IMG/VR virus record: IMGVR_UViG_3300037493_000622
Location: 1-24,721 of that record
Reading direction: 5' to 3' (one strand)
Source: a virus
DNA: 24,721 nucleotides
Position numbers and translations under genes: made by a program
Shown here: positions 8,737 to 15,723 of the stretch, piece by piece
Numbering within the stretch: the first letter of the stretch is position 1
How the letters are laid out: each line of letters starts with the position of its first letter
The notes under the pieces: generated by a model
Databases searched by the model: none
What the model was told of the DNA's origin: nothing
What the model saw: the letters and a program-made list of their open reading frames with translations, nothing else

Positions 8737-9660
8737 ATGGCTGATAACTTGACCATCACCTCAACCTACGCTGGCGAATTAGCGCTACCGTACATTGCTG
8801 CAGCTGTCCTTTCAGGGGATACTATTGCAAACAATTACATCACTGTTAAAGAGAACGTAAAGTACAAAGCTGTACTTAAAATCTTGGCTTCAACAGGCTT
8901 AGTTAAAGCTGCAACTTGCGACTTTGACAATTCTACTTCTACTTTAGCTCTTACTGAGAAAGTATTGACTGTAACTGACCTTATGGTTAACATCCAACTT
9001 TGTAAGGCTGAGTTTACAAAAGATTGGGAAGCGGCTCAAACAGGAAGAGGCTTCATCAATGATGTTGTTCCTGCTAACTTCTCTGACTTTTTGATTTCTC
9101 ACTTGGCTGCTAAAGTAGCACAAGAGATTGAATGTAACATTTGGAAAGGTAACTGGCCATCTTCAGGATTTACAGGATTCAACGGATTGCAGTACTTAAT
9201 TGATGCTGGCAAAGGTGGTACACCTGATGTTGACTTTGCTGCTTCTTTGGATGCTACTAACGTAATTGCTAAATTGCAATTATGTACTGATGCATTACCT
9301 GCTACATTGGTAGGTTCACCTGACCTTAAGATCTACGTTAACCGTAAGACTGCACAATTATATCGTCAAGCTTTGGCTACTGCAGGATACCTTCAGACTT
9401 TCCAAGGTACTGCTCAATTCCCATTGACCTTTAACGGTTATGATGTTTATGTTTGCCCAGGTATCTCTGACTCAGTAGTTATCTTAGCTACACCTGAGAA
9501 CTTAGTATTCGGTACTGACTTAAACTCTGACTTCAACGAGGTTAAGGTTGTAGATATGAGCTTCACTGATGCATCTGACAACGTGCGCATGGCAATGAGA
9601 TTCCGCGCTGGTGTTCAGTACGCTGTACTTGGTGATATCGTTATCGGATTCGATAACTAA
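8737..9660 (+). CDS. Major capsid protein, HK97-fold type
   Basis: The 307-residue protein follows protease and scaffold and has the size of a major capsid protein. The N-terminal TSTYAGELALPYIAAAVLSG and the run VKENVKYKAVLKIL at about 37-50 are segments I recognise from capsid proteins of Bacteroidota phages. The C-terminal FRAGVQYAVLGDIVIGF fits the final strands of the axial domain of the HK97 fold. No separate N-terminal delta domain is visible, consistent with the separate scaffold gene. The gene uses more AAC, GAC and TTC codons than its neighbours, as expected of a highly expressed gene. An unstructured A/C leader precedes it and a hairpin follows it. Confidence 0.85.
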   Translation: MADNLTITSTYAGELALPYIAAAVLSGDTIANNYITVKENVKYKAVLKILASTGLVKAATCDFDNSTSTLALTEKVLTVTDLMVNIQLCKAEFTKDWEAAQTGRGFINDVVPANFSDFLISHLAAKVAQEIECNIWKGNWPSSGFTGFNGLQYLIDAGKGGTPDVDFAASLDATNVIAKLQLCTDALPATLVGSPDLKIYVNRKTAQLYRQALATAGYLQTFQGTAQFPLTFNGYDVYVCPGISDSVVILATPENLVFGTDLNSDFNEVKVVDMSFTDASDNVRMAMRFRAGVQYAVLGDIVIGFDN

Positions 9661-9677
9661 ATAATACTCCTTTGTTA

Positions 9678-9711
9678 AAAGAGTGGGTTAGCTATTAGCT
9701 GCCCATTCTTT
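9678..9711 (+). terminator. Hairpin downstream of the capsid gene
   Basis: AAAGAGTGGG at 9678-9687 pairs with CCCATTCTTT at 9702-9711 with one G-U pair, and AGCT repeats inside extend the stem. No long T run follows, so it is more likely a partial terminator or an mRNA-stabilising 3' structure. It lies 18 bases after the capsid stop and 36 before the next gene, where it could set capsid message above downstream genes. Confidence 0.5.
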
Positions 9712-9720
9712 GCAAAGAAT
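9705..9720. repeat. Perfect 16-base palindrome ATTCTTTGCAAAGAAT
   Basis: This exact palindrome shares its left half with the 3' arm of the hairpin at 9678-9711, so the two cannot form together in RNA. As DNA it could be a dimeric protein-binding site. It lies 26 bases upstream of the gene starting at 9747. Confidence 0.55.
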
Positions 9721-9746
9721 ATTTAACTAAATAATAAAAAATAACT

Positions 9747-10295
9747 ATGAGCTGTCTAACTACCGCTGGCATATTGATTGCATGTAAAGAAGCAATCGGA
9801 GGCATTAAAGCCATCTACTTAGGAGATTACGCTACATTCGCTAACACTGCTACTATTAACGGAGGAACTAACTTAGTTACTGCTCTTAATACAGGAAGTG
9901 TTTACGAATTTGAGCTACCTAAGCACACAGGATCATTCACAGAAGAGGCTGCTATCAGCATTGAGAATGGCACTGTATATTACACACAAACTGTTGTAGC
10001 TATGTTTCATGGCATGACTGCTGCACGTTCACTACAACTTCAAAACATTTCTAAAGGTCGCAATGTACTTTTCGTACAGGATAACAATGACAATATTTGG
10101 ATGTGTGGCTACAAAGATGGGGTAGAGGTTACTGCCTTTACTACAGCTTCAGGTACTGCAAAGGGAGATATGAGTGGCTACACTATCACTTTCACAGGTG
10201 AGGAGAAAGATAAAGCATACTTGTTAGATCAGGATGCAGGAGATACTCCATTTTTAGACTTCACTACAGTTACTGTAGTAGGCGCTACATTGTAA
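9747..10295 (+). CDS. Probable major tail tube or head-associated structural protein
   Basis: The 182-residue beta-rich protein starts MSCLTTAGILIACKEAIGG, with two cysteines nine residues apart (Cys3 and Cys13 by my count). Its C-terminal half has VLFVQDNNDNIWMCGYKDG followed by SGTAKGDMSGYTITFTGEE. I recognise this N-terminus and the C-terminal pattern from a common Bacteroidota phage family found next to the capsid gene. The last segment resembles the end of tail tube proteins, where a GY-T-L-T-F-G strand is typical. If it is the tube protein, it lies in the head module far from the tail genes. A capsid decoration or neck role is the main alternative. Confidence 0.5.
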   Translation: MSCLTTAGILIACKEAIGGIKAIYLGDYATFANTATINGGTNLVTALNTGSVYEFELPKHTGSFTEEAAISIENGTVYYTQTVVAMFHGMTAARSLQLQNISKGRNVLFVQDNNDNIWMCGYKDGVEVTAFTTASGTAKGDMSGYTITFTGEEKDKAYLLDQDAGDTPFLDFTTVTVVGATL

Positions 10296-10319
10296 GTAAA
10301 ATTGTGCTATATTTAAAGC

Positions 10320-10730
10320 ATGATTTACTTACTTAAAAATACAGCAGCACAGCTCCTCTACCTTAGTCTTAAGGAAGGGGAGCTTTTGCTTGCTAACACC
10401 TATACTGATTACTTGTTAGAACTAACTAACGAGCAGACACTTGAGAAGCTTTACGCTATCCCTACTCAGATAGCTCAGAATGATAGGTACACTACCATAG
10501 AGATAGGCACTAATGCAAATGTACCACTATCAGCAAGCCTACTAATTAACTATCCAGCGAGGTTTAGTTATATTATTTATGGGCAGAATAGCAATACTAA
10601 CTTAGATCCTACAGATGCTGTTGTAGAGGGAGTAATACAGATGGGTTATTTAATTGTAGAAGATATAACTACTCCCCGATTTACAGAGCCTAACCTAACT
10701 ATAGATTCAGACATTGCATACAATGGATAA
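10320..10730 (+). CDS. Unknown structural-module protein, 136 aa
   Basis: I do not recognise a named family. The 136 residues are acidic and beta-rich, starting MIYLLKNTAAQLLYLSLKEG and later TIEIGTNANVPLSASLLINY, with no membrane segment or signal. It lies between the probable tail-tube protein and the portal, and its stop overlaps the portal start, so it is expressed with virion genes. A small capsid, decoration or connector protein is plausible. A TATATTTA at 10308-10315 lies only 4 bases upstream of the start but has no upstream partner box. Confidence 0.5.
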   Translation: MIYLLKNTAAQLLYLSLKEGELLLANTYTDYLLELTNEQTLEKLYAIPTQIAQNDRYTTIEIGTNANVPLSASLLINYPARFSYIIYGQNSNTNLDPTDAVVEGVIQMGYLIVEDITTPRFTEPNLTIDSDIAYNG

Positions 10731-12492
10731 AATTAAACACGCAGCACCAATGTTAGTTAATCTTGGCGCAGCAATGCCACAAGAGGCTAACGAGAAAGAG
10801 ACACCAAAGGGATGGGTAACATTAGGTGAGGCTAACTCCTTTCCTAATTACTTAATAGATTTATACTATAGCTCACCGGTGCACTCTGCTCTTACCATGA
10901 GCATAGCGTTTATGATTGCAGGGAAGGAATTTAAGAGCTCTAATCCTGCAGCTCAGCGTGAGATAGATAGATTGAAATTAAACACCATTAGAAGGGCTAT
11001 AACGCTTGATGCTAAGATGCAAGGTGGCTACTACTTAGAAGTTATTTGGAGTGTAGATAGAAACACCGTAGCAAAGATTAATCATTTGCCTTATGAGAAT
11101 TGCCGTCTTGCCGTTGCTAATGATGAAGATGTTATACCTGGCATTTATTATTCTAAAGATTGGAATGATATGCGCAAAAAGAAGAACATTCCTGTATTTA
11201 TCCCGATGTATAATCCAACTTCAAAAGCAGATGAGCCTTCTCAGGTGCTATTTGTGGGGATAATGACTCCAGGCAGTGCTTACTATCCTAAGCCTGATTA
11301 TTATAGTGCTATCAATTACATAGAAATCACAAGAGAAATTAGCGAATTCTACCGAGCTTTCTTAAGCAATGGTATGGCACCGTCTTATTTTCTTCACATG
11401 AATAACGGTATTCCTGATCCTGAGGAGCAAATGGCTATCCGCAGAAATTGGGAAACTATGGTAGGTGCTAAGAAGGCAGGCAAAGTAGTATTTACATTTA
11501 ATGAATCTGCAGATAGAGCACCTCGTTTAGACTTGGTACCTATGTCCGATGCTGATAAGCAATGGATGGAGTTAAGCACTCAGTCAAGAGAGAATATCTT
11601 AGGCGCTCACAGAGTAACATCACCACTACTATTTGGTATTAGAGATGCAGGAGGATTAGGCAGTAACGCTGATGAAATGAAATCGGCTTATCGCATCTTC
11701 AATAGAAACATCATTGAGCCTTATCAGCAGATTGTAACTGATTCACTTGAGGAAATATTTAGAGGCATGGGCATTAGTGCTGATATCTATATTGAGAGTA
11801 ATGATATATTCGGGGAAGAAATCACTACTACAACTGTTGCACAAAATGCAACAACTCAGCTAAGCGCTGAAAAAAAAAAGATTAATTTAGAGCCACAAGA
11901 AAAGCCTCCAATCTTTACAGATGAAGATGAGAATTGGTGGTGCGAATTCTTAGAAGATAAGGGCGAGATAGTAGATGAGGAAGAGTGGGAATTGATAGAG
12001 GCTGAGCCTGTGAATCTTGCTTCAGTTCGCAGCTATGCAGATCCTGATAAGCCTTCTGAAATGGATAGCGGCTTATACAAAGTGCGCTATGCATACACAA
12101 AAAATACAAGTGCACAAAGTAGAAGATTCTGCAGACAAATGGCTAACGCTGCACAAAATGGTTATGTCTATAGATATGAAGATTTGCAAGCCATGGAGCC
12201 TGATACAAATACTTTAAATAAAGGCTTAGCACAAAGAGGCAGCACTACCTATTCGGTTTGGTTGTATAAAGGCGGAGTAAATTGCAAACATGCTTTTGAG
12301 CGCAGAGTTTATTTCCGTAAAAGAGAAAAGGGTAGATTTGTCGCTGATAATGGCTTAGAGTCATCTGATCCAATTTCGGTAGCAAAAGCTATCAGAGCAG
12401 GCATGCCTTTAAAAGATATAGCTAAAGACTTTGCTACAGCTAATACTCGCCCATTTGATATGCCGGATAATGGCCGAGTTAATCCAATCTAA
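10723..12492 (+). CDS. Portal protein with extra C-terminal domain
   Basis: The 589-residue product forms the dodecameric DNA channel at one capsid vertex. Residues about 25-350 read as a portal: LIDLYYSSPVHSALTMSIAF, then YYLEVIWSVDRN, a mid-domain PDYYSAINYIEITREI, and the wing-to-stem stretch SRENILGAHRVTSPLLFG with DAGGLGSNADEM, a pattern typical of Bacteroidota phage portals. An acidic linker near 380-430 leads to an extra domain at about 438-589 with SRRFCRQM, YRYEDLQAM and YSVWLYKGGVNCKHAFERR. The arrangement of C, E/D and C-x-H residues recalls the C-terminal part of Mu gpF-type minor head proteins. I start at the ATG at 10723; a frame-extending TTG at 10714 is less likely. It overlaps the upstream stop by 8 bases. 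Confidence 0.82.
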   Translation: MDKIKHAAPMLVNLGAAMPQEANEKETPKGWVTLGEANSFPNYLIDLYYSSPVHSALTMSIAFMIAGKEFKSSNPAAQREIDRLKLNTIRRAITLDAKMQGGYYLEVIWSVDRNTVAKINHLPYENCRLAVANDEDVIPGIYYSKDWNDMRKKKNIPVFIPMYNPTSKADEPSQVLFVGIMTPGSAYYPKPDYYSAINYIEITREISEFYRAFLSNGMAPSYFLHMNNGIPDPEEQMAIRRNWETMVGAKKAGKVVFTFNESADRAPRLDLVPMSDADKQWMELSTQSRENILGAHRVTSPLLFGIRDAGGLGSNADEMKSAYRIFNRNIIEPYQQIVTDSLEEIFRGMGISADIYIESNDIFGEEITTTTVAQNATTQLSAEKKKINLEPQEKPPIFTDEDENWWCEFLEDKGEIVDEEEWELIEAEPVNLASVRSYADPDKPSEMDSGLYKVRYAYTKNTSAQSRRFCRQMANAAQNGYVYRYEDLQAMEPDTNTLNKGLAQRGSTTYSVWLYKGGVNCKHAFERRVYFRKREKGRFVADNGLESSDPISVAKAIRAGMPLKDIAKDFATANTRPFDMPDNGRVNPI

Positions 12493-12509
12493 TTAAACAC
12501 TAAACAACC

Positions 12510-13085
12510 ATGGCAATAGCACCCGAAATACTTTTTATTAACGAGGAATTCTTAAAGAAATATACTCAGCTAAATGAAGCTGTAGATACTAACTTAATTA
12601 GACCTGCAATATACTTGGCGCAGGATAAGTACATAACACTTTGGCTTGGCACTAACTTAACTAACAAGATTAAGAATGAGATAAGCGCAGGCACATTGGC
12701 AGGAGTCTATGAGACTCTACTTAATGAATACATAGTTAAGCCTACAGCGTGGTGGACTATGGTAGAACTCTATCCTATGCTTATGTATAAGCATGATAAC
12801 GGTAACTTAGTTACTCGCCAATCTGAAAACACTACAGCTATTTCTCAAAGTGAGCTTTCAAGTTTAAGAGATATGGCACGTGAGAATGCTAACTACTACA
12901 CTCAAAGATTGGTAGATTACCTTTGTGCTAATAACTCAGATTACCCTGAGTATAGCAATAACACAAGCCCTAATATTACACCCATTCGTGTAGTTAATAG
13001 ACAGAGTCAAATCGCATTTAGCAGGACTATGAATGATACTGAGAATCCATGGAATAGATTTAGTATTCGTAACTTTACTAACTAA
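12510..13085 (+). CDS. Head-tail connector (adaptor) protein
   Basis: The 191-residue, largely helical protein follows the portal by 17 bases. It has the layout of head-completion adaptors: FINEEFLKKYTQLNEAV, then LIRPAIYLAQDKYITLWLG, LNEYIVKPTAWWTMVEL and a late helix MARENANYYTQRLVDYL. I recognise this series of helices from connector-like proteins of Bacteroidota phages. It would bind below the portal and prepare the head for tail joining. The tail is Asn/Arg-rich and probably flexible. Direct position after the portal is the strongest support; the family is not one with a familiar experimental name. Confidence 0.62.
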   Translation: MAIAPEILFINEEFLKKYTQLNEAVDTNLIRPAIYLAQDKYITLWLGTNLTNKIKNEISAGTLAGVYETLLNEYIVKPTAWWTMVELYPMLMYKHDNGNLVTRQSENTTAISQSELSSLRDMARENANYYTQRLVDYLCANNSDYPEYSNNTSPNITPIRVVNRQSQIAFSRTMNDTENPWNRFSIRNFTN

Positions 13086-13087
13086 GA

Positions 13088-13207
13088 ATGAAGCTAACAA
13101 AGGAGCAGCAAACAAGAAAAGACTATGAGCGAAAGCTTAAGGTCTATTTAACTAAACGAGATAAAGAACTTAGAAAGAATGAAAGCACCAACAATCGAAG
13201 AGCTTAA
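13088..13207 (+). CDS. Possible small basic protein, 39 aa
   Basis: An ATG two bases after the connector stop opens a 39-codon frame ending TAA at 13205-13207. The product is very charged (KEQQTRKDYERKLKVYL, then TKRDKELRKNE) and would be a single helix. It overlaps the following lysis gene by 29 bases in a different frame. It fills an otherwise unexplained 93-base gap, but its composition is simple and it could be chance. Function unknown. Confidence 0.35.
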   Translation: MKLTKEQQTRKDYERKLKVYLTKRDKELRKNESTNNRRA

Positions 13208-13724
13208 GGCTCAATTCACTGAGCTTGGCTACAAATGGCCTACTATTCACGTGGTAGGAATTAGAAGTAAAGCTAATGAGCCTAACAAATTTGATGATCT
13301 TATTGGATTGGTGCAAGGCAACGAAGTGAAATGGTATACCGGCACAACTAATCCAGGTACATTTTGGCTAAACAATCCTATTAATTCTTTAGGCACAGCA
13401 GTATTAAAGGCAGGACAATATGTCGACACTTATGTTATAGGCCTGCATCAGGGCAAGTACACTGCATTAAAGCAGTCTAAGAAGGTAACTGTATTCAGAG
13501 ATGCTGATAAGGATAGCATTGCAGAAGAGCAGGGTAAAGAAGATACGGGCCTATTTGGAATTAACATCCATCGCGCTAATGAATCTGCCGAGTCAAAGAA
13601 TATAGATAAGTGGAGTGCAGGTTGTCAAGTATTAAACAATGCAGGACAATTCAAAGAGCTTATTCAGGCATGCATCAAAAGTGGTAAGAAGTCATTTACA
13701 TACACATTACTTCATGAGCAATAA
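13179..13724 (+). CDS. L,D-transpeptidase-like peptidoglycan enzyme, candidate endolysin
   Basis: The 181-residue protein carries NIHRAN at 129-134 and WSAGCQVL at 145-152. A histidine followed by S-x-G-C is the catalytic layout of the YkuD-type L,D-transpeptidase fold (His131, Ser146 and Cys149 here), although YkuD normally has Arg soon after the Cys. The preceding DADKDSIAEEQGKEDTGLFG may bind metal or shape the site. There is no signal peptide, so release would need a holin, and two holin-like genes follow directly. A peptidoglycan-cutting role is inferred from motif plus neighbours; a virion-associated enzyme is also possible. The start at 13179 overlaps the tiny ORF upstream. Confidence 0.6.
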   Translation: MKAPTIEELKAQFTELGYKWPTIHVVGIRSKANEPNKFDDLIGLVQGNEVKWYTGTTNPGTFWLNNPINSLGTAVLKAGQYVDTYVIGLHQGKYTALKQSKKVTVFRDADKDSIAEEQGKEDTGLFGINIHRANESAESKNIDKWSAGCQVLNNAGQFKELIQACIKSGKKSFTYTLLHEQ

Positions 13725-13887
13725 TCAGCAGCAGATAGCAGAGGGAGTAACCGGTACAGTTAGCAGCATCTTACTTAGCGTGCCTGCATGGATGCTAGAT
13801 GTAGAATTTGCATTAAAGATATTTTGTTTAATGCTATCAGCTGTGGCATCCATCTATACCATCTATAAGATGCGTAAAAAAAGATGA
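13714..13887 (+). CDS. Small holin-like membrane protein, 57 aa
   Basis: I begin at ATG 13714, which overlaps the end of the endolysin candidate by 11 bases; a longer frame from 13639 would overlap by 86 and adds a poor N-terminus. The product has a polar start (MSNNQQQIAEG), one or two weak hydrophobic stretches in TVSSILLSVPAWMLD and FALKIFCLMLSAVASIYTIY, and a basic end KMRKKR. A small membrane protein with a cationic tail next to an endolysin is typical of holins. Its last base falls in the ATGA overlap with the next gene. Confidence 0.55.
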   Translation: MSNNQQQIAEGVTGTVSSILLSVPAWMLDVEFALKIFCLMLSAVASIYTIYKMRKKR

Positions 13888-14132
13888 AATGGCTTAAGAG
13901 CATATTTAGTAATGAATCAGATGCCAGCTCTAAACGAGTAGCATCTATTTTAGCACTAATAGTATGCATTAACTTATCTTACATCGGCACCTTCACTGAG
14001 TATAAAACTCCTGAATACATGTTTGATGGCTTACTACTTTTAGCAGGAGGAGGCTTGGGATTAACAGTTATAGAATCTATCTTTGCCAATAAAAAGAAAT
14101 CAAATGACACAGGAAGCCAAGAATCAAATTAA
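13884..14132 (+). CDS. Holin-like protein with two membrane segments
   Basis: The 82-residue protein has hydrophobic helices at about 19-36 (VASILALIVCINLSYIG) and 48-66 (DGLLLLAGGGLGLTVIESI), with a short loop between and a hydrophilic end KKKSNDTGSQESN. Two helices and a charged C-terminus fit class II holins. It overlaps the gene before by 4 bases and the spanin-like gene after by 29. With two small membrane proteins side by side, one may be the holin and the other an antiholin; the sequence cannot tell which. Confidence 0.6.
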   Translation: MKWLKSIFSNESDASSKRVASILALIVCINLSYIGTFTEYKTPEYMFDGLLLLAGGGLGLTVIESIFANKKKSNDTGSQESN

Positions 14133-14460
14133 AGCAGCTGCAGTTATGGTAGTGGCGCTAACCATCTGCATAACTATTCAAGTGATGTACATAGCGTTAA
14201 AGAATAGCAAGAAAGCTATTGAAGGTTATGAGCGCAGAGCAGATAGAGCTACGCATGTTATTGATTCTTTAGAGGCAACTAATGCCCAGCGCATGCTTGA
14301 AATTGAACAACTGAATGTGCAACTAGAACAAAATAAAGAAAGATATGAAGCTAACATCAGCGCTATTGATTCTCTTGACCGTAATGGGCTCAAGCGTGCC
14401 ATGCACAATCTACTCTCAAGCCTTACCTCAGAGAGATACCCTGGTCAGTTTAACGAGTGA
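14104..14460 (+). CDS. Rz-like inner-membrane spanin candidate
   Basis: From ATG 14104 the product is 118 residues. It has an N-terminal membrane helix at about 10-32 (AAAVMVVALTICITIQVMYIA) followed by a long coiled coil (YERRADRATHVIDSLEATNA, then MLEIEQLNVQLEQNKERYEA). This is the layout of an i-spanin, which crosses the periplasm and fuses inner and outer membranes in the last step of lysis. The next gene begins inside it in another frame, the same trick seen in Rz/Rz1 pairs. A start at 14083 is possible but would add only seven residues and deepen the overlap. Confidence 0.55.
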   Translation: MTQEAKNQIKAAAVMVVALTICITIQVMYIALKNSKKAIEGYERRADRATHVIDSLEATNAQRMLEIEQLNVQLEQNKERYEANISAIDSLDRNGLKRAMHNLLSSLTSERYPGQFNE

Positions 14461-14743
14461 GCAAGTTAGATCACTACTTAAGTTAAAGGCTGAGCGCGAT
14501 TATCTGCTAGAGCAAAATACCTTATTGACAAAAAGTGAGAAAATCTCAAGTTCTGTCATTAAGGATCAGGCTAAGACTATAGATGCTTGGGCCATAACTA
14601 ATGAAAAGACTTCTCAGGATTTAGTTAAAGCACAGGAGGAGCTATACAAGGAAGCTGCACGTAAAGAATCTTGGCGCAATGCAGCGCTAATAGGTATTCC
14701 TATCTCATTTGTAGGAGGTATTATCTTCAATCTACTTTTCTAA
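14345..14743 (+). CDS. Spanin partner candidate: signal sequence, coiled coil, C-terminal membrane helix
   Basis: The 132-residue protein begins inside the spanin-like gene, overlapping it by 116 bases in a different frame. It has a signal-like N-terminus (MKLTSALLILLTVMGSSVPC), a coiled-coil middle from about 40 to 108 (EQVRSLLKLKAERDYLLEQN) and a final hydrophobic helix ALIGIPISFVGGIIFNLLF. The only cysteine, Cys20, is preceded by SVP, which is not a standard lipobox, so cleavage after YSQA is an alternative. A protein anchored at both ends would resemble a single-gene spanin. The gene ends the late unit; a terminator follows within 25 bases. Confidence 0.55.
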   Translation: MKLTSALLILLTVMGSSVPCTIYSQALPQRDTLVSLTSEQVRSLLKLKAERDYLLEQNTLLTKSEKISSSVIKDQAKTIDAWAITNEKTSQDLVKAQEELYKEAARKESWRNAALIGIPISFVGGIIFNLLF

Positions 14744-14765
14744 ATTAACAAATCTTTGTTTATAA

Positions 14766-14793
14766 CTTTGCTACAATTAGCAAGGTTTCTTTT
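14766..14793 (+). terminator. Rho-independent terminator ending the virion-lysis unit
   Basis: CTTTGCTA at 14766-14773 pairs with TAGCAAGG at 14778-14785 (eight pairs, one G-U) around a CAAT loop, followed by TTTCTTTT. It ends the long unit of virion and lysis genes. Its T run runs straight into the upstream box of the next promoter. Confidence 0.7.
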
Positions 14794-14821
14794 GCATATC
14801 TAAAATATTGTAGTACATTTG
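14791..14821 (+). promoter_or_regulatory. Bacteroidota-type promoter (TTTG, 19 bases, TACATTTG)
   Basis: TTTG at 14791-14794 and TACATTTG at 14814-14821 are separated by 19 bases. This fits exactly the known Bacteroidota primary sigma factor consensus of a TTTG box near -33 and TAnnTTTG near -7. Transcription should begin near 14827, about 18 bases before the small ORF at 14845. It would drive the replication-type genes and is the best single clue to the host phylum. Confidence 0.8.
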
Positions 14822-14844
14822 CTAAAATTAAATCAATAAGCAAT

Positions 14845-14961
14845 ATGAAAAAAGCACTACTCTTCTTAGCGATGATTATCGCAGGCCTACTCATCGGAGG
14901 ATCATTCGATGCAGACACACAACAGTTAGAAAAAATAGAAATTAATCAAACATCTAAATAA
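14845..14961 (+). CDS. 38-aa membrane or secreted peptide
   Basis: The first ORF after the promoter encodes 38 residues: a basic start and hydrophobic helix (MKKALLFLAMIIAGLLIGGS) followed by a short polar tail DADTQQLEKIEINQTSK. It looks like a signal peptide or single membrane anchor. It stops 2 bases before the next ATG. Being first from a host-type promoter, it may be an early phage peptide acting at the host membrane, but that is only inference from its position. Confidence 0.55.
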   Translation: MKKALLFLAMIIAGLLIGGSFDADTQQLEKIEINQTSK

Positions 14962-14963
14962 AC

Positions 14964-15233
14964 ATGAGCCAATTTATAGAAGAGTTCTGCAATGACCTCG
15001 CAAACATTAACGAGAATTTTTTAAACGTAAACCAAATAACAAATAAACCAATGACAAGAGTATTTGAATTAGAAGAGGAGAACAGGTACGATGGCCTACA
15101 CTACTACCTTAAAATTGATGGAGTCTATCACAAAGCATTTAGCACCTATGAAGAGGCTAAAGAGGAATATGATAAGGCTCTTAATTTTACCTATCGTAAA
15201 ACTATTTTAGAATCTAAGGAGGTAGAGCTATGA
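14964..15233 (+). CDS. Hypothetical early protein, 89 aa
   Basis: I do not recognise the family. The 89 residues are acidic and soluble: MSQFIEEFCNDLANINENF at the start, YDGLHYYLKIDGVYHKAF in the middle, and a helix YEEAKEEYDKALNFTYRK. The middle looks like a small beta-hairpin fold. An internal ATG at 15048 (MTRVFELEEENRY) could also be the true start, because the first 28 residues look different from the rest. It overlaps the next gene in an ATGA junction, so it belongs to the operon driven from 14791. Confidence 0.5.
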   Translation: MSQFIEEFCNDLANINENFLNVNQITNKPMTRVFELEEENRYDGLHYYLKIDGVYHKAFSTYEEAKEEYDKALNFTYRKTILESKEVEL

Positions 15234-15466
15234 AATACCATGTAACTGTTACACCATTAGACGAGGTGCAAATCTCAATGGCCGAGCGCTTAGGTACTGC
15301 TAACTTATTCATAGCAGATACATGGGAAGTAGCTCAGCAAATGCTACCACTACTGATGAAGATCTACAAATTTGATTATACACCAGTTTGGATTGCAGAG
15401 TATAACGAAGGAGCTTTGTATGAGTGGGAAAATGACGAAGTAGTTATCAGTATAAAAAGAATTTAG
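15230..15466 (+). CDS. Hypothetical early protein, 78 aa
   Basis: A 78-residue acidic protein of unknown family starting MKYHVTVTPLDEVQISMAE and ending EWENDEVVISIKRI. It has no cysteine, signal or membrane segment. Unusually for this genome, a good Shine-Dalgarno sequence (AAGGAGG) ends 10 bases upstream of its ATG, inside the codons of the preceding gene. This supports the start and suggests translational coupling through the ATGA overlap. Confidence 0.5.
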   Translation: MKYHVTVTPLDEVQISMAERLGTANLFIADTWEVAQQMLPLLMKIYKFDYTPVWIAEYNEGALYEWENDEVVISIKRI

Positions 15467-15492
15467 TATATTAGCAACTTAATTAAATAATC

Positions 15493-15723
15493 ATGAATAA
15501 ACCAAACAACATAACCGGTAAGGTTATCGTATCTCGGTGGGATGCCGAAGGATGCGGATGGAAGCTGTACACATCAGCTCACAGTTACTCACTAACTGAT
15601 TTCTCAACTGCTAAAAAATATGGGGAGGTATTCCCTGATGATGGCACTTTTCTCTATCAATTTGAAAGCGAGGGAGAAAGCAATGTACATGACTACTTTA
15701 TGTCTGATCGCTATGTTATCTGA
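15493..15723 (+). CDS. Hypothetical early protein, 76 aa
   Basis: A 76-residue protein of unknown function with MNKPNNITGKVIVSRWDAEG and an aromatic, acidic C-terminal half. It contains one cysteine and no membrane helix. A TATATTAG at 15467-15474 lies 18 bases upstream of the ATG and resembles a weak -7 box, but I see no matching upstream TTTG. The gene overlaps the next one by 11 bases if that starts at 15713. Confidence 0.45.
   Translation: MNKPNNITGKVIVSRWDAEGCGWKLYTSAHSYSLTDFSTAKKYGEVFPDDGTFLYQFESEGESNVHDYFMSDRYVI

Noticed and set aside
10308-10315. TATATTTA as a promoter before the gene at 10320
   Set aside because: The last base does not match the consensus, no upstream box is found at 19-21 bases, and it sits within a continuous late operon.
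10714-10722. Upstream TTG as the portal start
   Set aside because: It adds only three residues; the ATG at 10723 gives the usual overlap with the upstream stop.
13639-13713. Longer N-terminus for the first holin-like protein
   Set aside because: It would overlap the endolysin candidate by 86 bases and adds a non-membrane, His/Arg-rich segment; ATG 13714 is more typical.
14763-14770. TAACTTTG matching the -7 consensus TAnnTTTG
   Set aside because: It has no TTTG at the right distance upstream and most of it lies in the left arm of the terminator at 14766-14793.
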